This document shows positions 5,894 through 5,987 of a stretch of DNA of 5,987 bases, piece by piece. A program made the translations under genes and the position numbers. This DNA is from Nitrososphaerota archaeon (GTDB taxonomy: Archaea > Thermoproteota > Nitrososphaeria > Nitrososphaerales > CADDZS01): assembly GCA_027314685.1 (NCBI GenBank), contig DAHVAI010000177.1, forward strand, positions 1-5,987, in the 5' to 3' direction. Under the pieces are notes generated by a model, which searched no databases, was not told the origin of the DNA, and saw nothing but the letters and a program-made list of their open reading frames with translations. Each line of letters starts with the position of its first letter. Position 1 is the stretch's first letter.

Positions 5894-5922
5894 AGAGATA
5901 TTGCAGTGCTAGTTGCATCTCT
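5894..5922. repeat. Second hairpin downstream of the DUF3891 gene
   Basis: AGAGAT (5894-5899) pairs with ATCTCT (5917-5922), and after a three-base bulge GCA (5903-5905) pairs with TGC (5914-5916), leaving an 8-base loop. It follows the first hairpin by 13 bases. Both lie in a stretch with no coding sequence. Confidence 0.4.
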
Positions 5923-5949
5923 CATGAAGTTAGGAGATTGTCGAATAGG

Positions 5950-5987
5950 TTTATGCAATCCTGCGCTCAAATATCATGCTTTTTAAG
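5950..5987 (+). promoter_or_regulatory. TATA-like box and possible start of the next gene
   Basis: TTTATG (5950-5955) lies about 23 bp before an ATG at 5976 (Met-Leu-Phe-Lys, then the window ends). The arrangement copies the leaderless pattern of other genes here. Only four codons are visible, so nothing can be said about a product. Confidence 0.3.

Noticed and set aside
1..5987. Mobile element, CRISPR array or tRNA
   Set aside because: No transposase or integrase, no regularly spaced repeats, no tRNA-like cloverleaf and no long direct or terminal repeats were seen by eye.

Overview
The window looks archaeal, most likely from the TACK group (Nitrososphaerota/Thaumarchaeota or a close relative). 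Four observations point that way. Several genes have an A/T-rich TATA-like box about 23-31 bp before the ATG and no clear Shine-Dalgarno site, the pattern of leaderless archaeal transcription. One protein joins a C2H2 zinc finger, a membrane anchor and a DUF929-type thioredoxin-like domain, and DUF929 is known mainly from archaea. Start codons are mixed (ATG, a TTG, a TGATG overlap). The biotin ligase is short and has no DNA-binding domain. The lineage call is inference from gene content; the window has no rRNA or other marker gene.

Layout: every gene I can support is on the + strand. (1) Bases 2-1518: the 3' part of a malic enzyme gene cut by the window's left edge, overlapping by one base a GNAT acetyltransferase gene. 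(2) Bases 1519-2335: two small unrecognised membrane-protein genes, each with its own TATA-like box. The first has His/Asp residues that all fall on the predicted cytoplasmic side. (3) Bases 2336-3455: the zinc finger-TM-DUF929 gene. (4) Bases 3456-3651: a non-coding stretch with two adjacent palindromes. (5) Bases 3652-4920: bioY (biotin uptake S component) and birA (biotin-protein ligase), 12 bp apart and probably one operon, ending in a hairpin around the birA stop codon. (6) Bases 4960-5820: a DUF3891 family gene whose TATA box argues for the second ATG (4993). (7) Bases 5821-5987: a non-coding stretch with two tandem hairpins, then a TATA-like box and a possible start of the next gene at 5976.

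How the genes fit together: the clearest functional unit is biotin salvage, in which BioY imports biotin and BirA attaches it to acceptor proteins. Malic enzyme makes pyruvate from malate. Archaea of this kind commonly depend on a biotin-carrying acyl-CoA carboxylase, but no carboxylase gene is seen here. The DUF929 protein probably does thiol-disulfide or related chemistry outside the membrane. I see no insertion sequence, CRISPR array, tRNA or rRNA. The least explained items are the His-cluster membrane protein, the zinc finger/redox fusion, the HD-like residue pattern in the DUF3891 protein and the structured intergenic regions.
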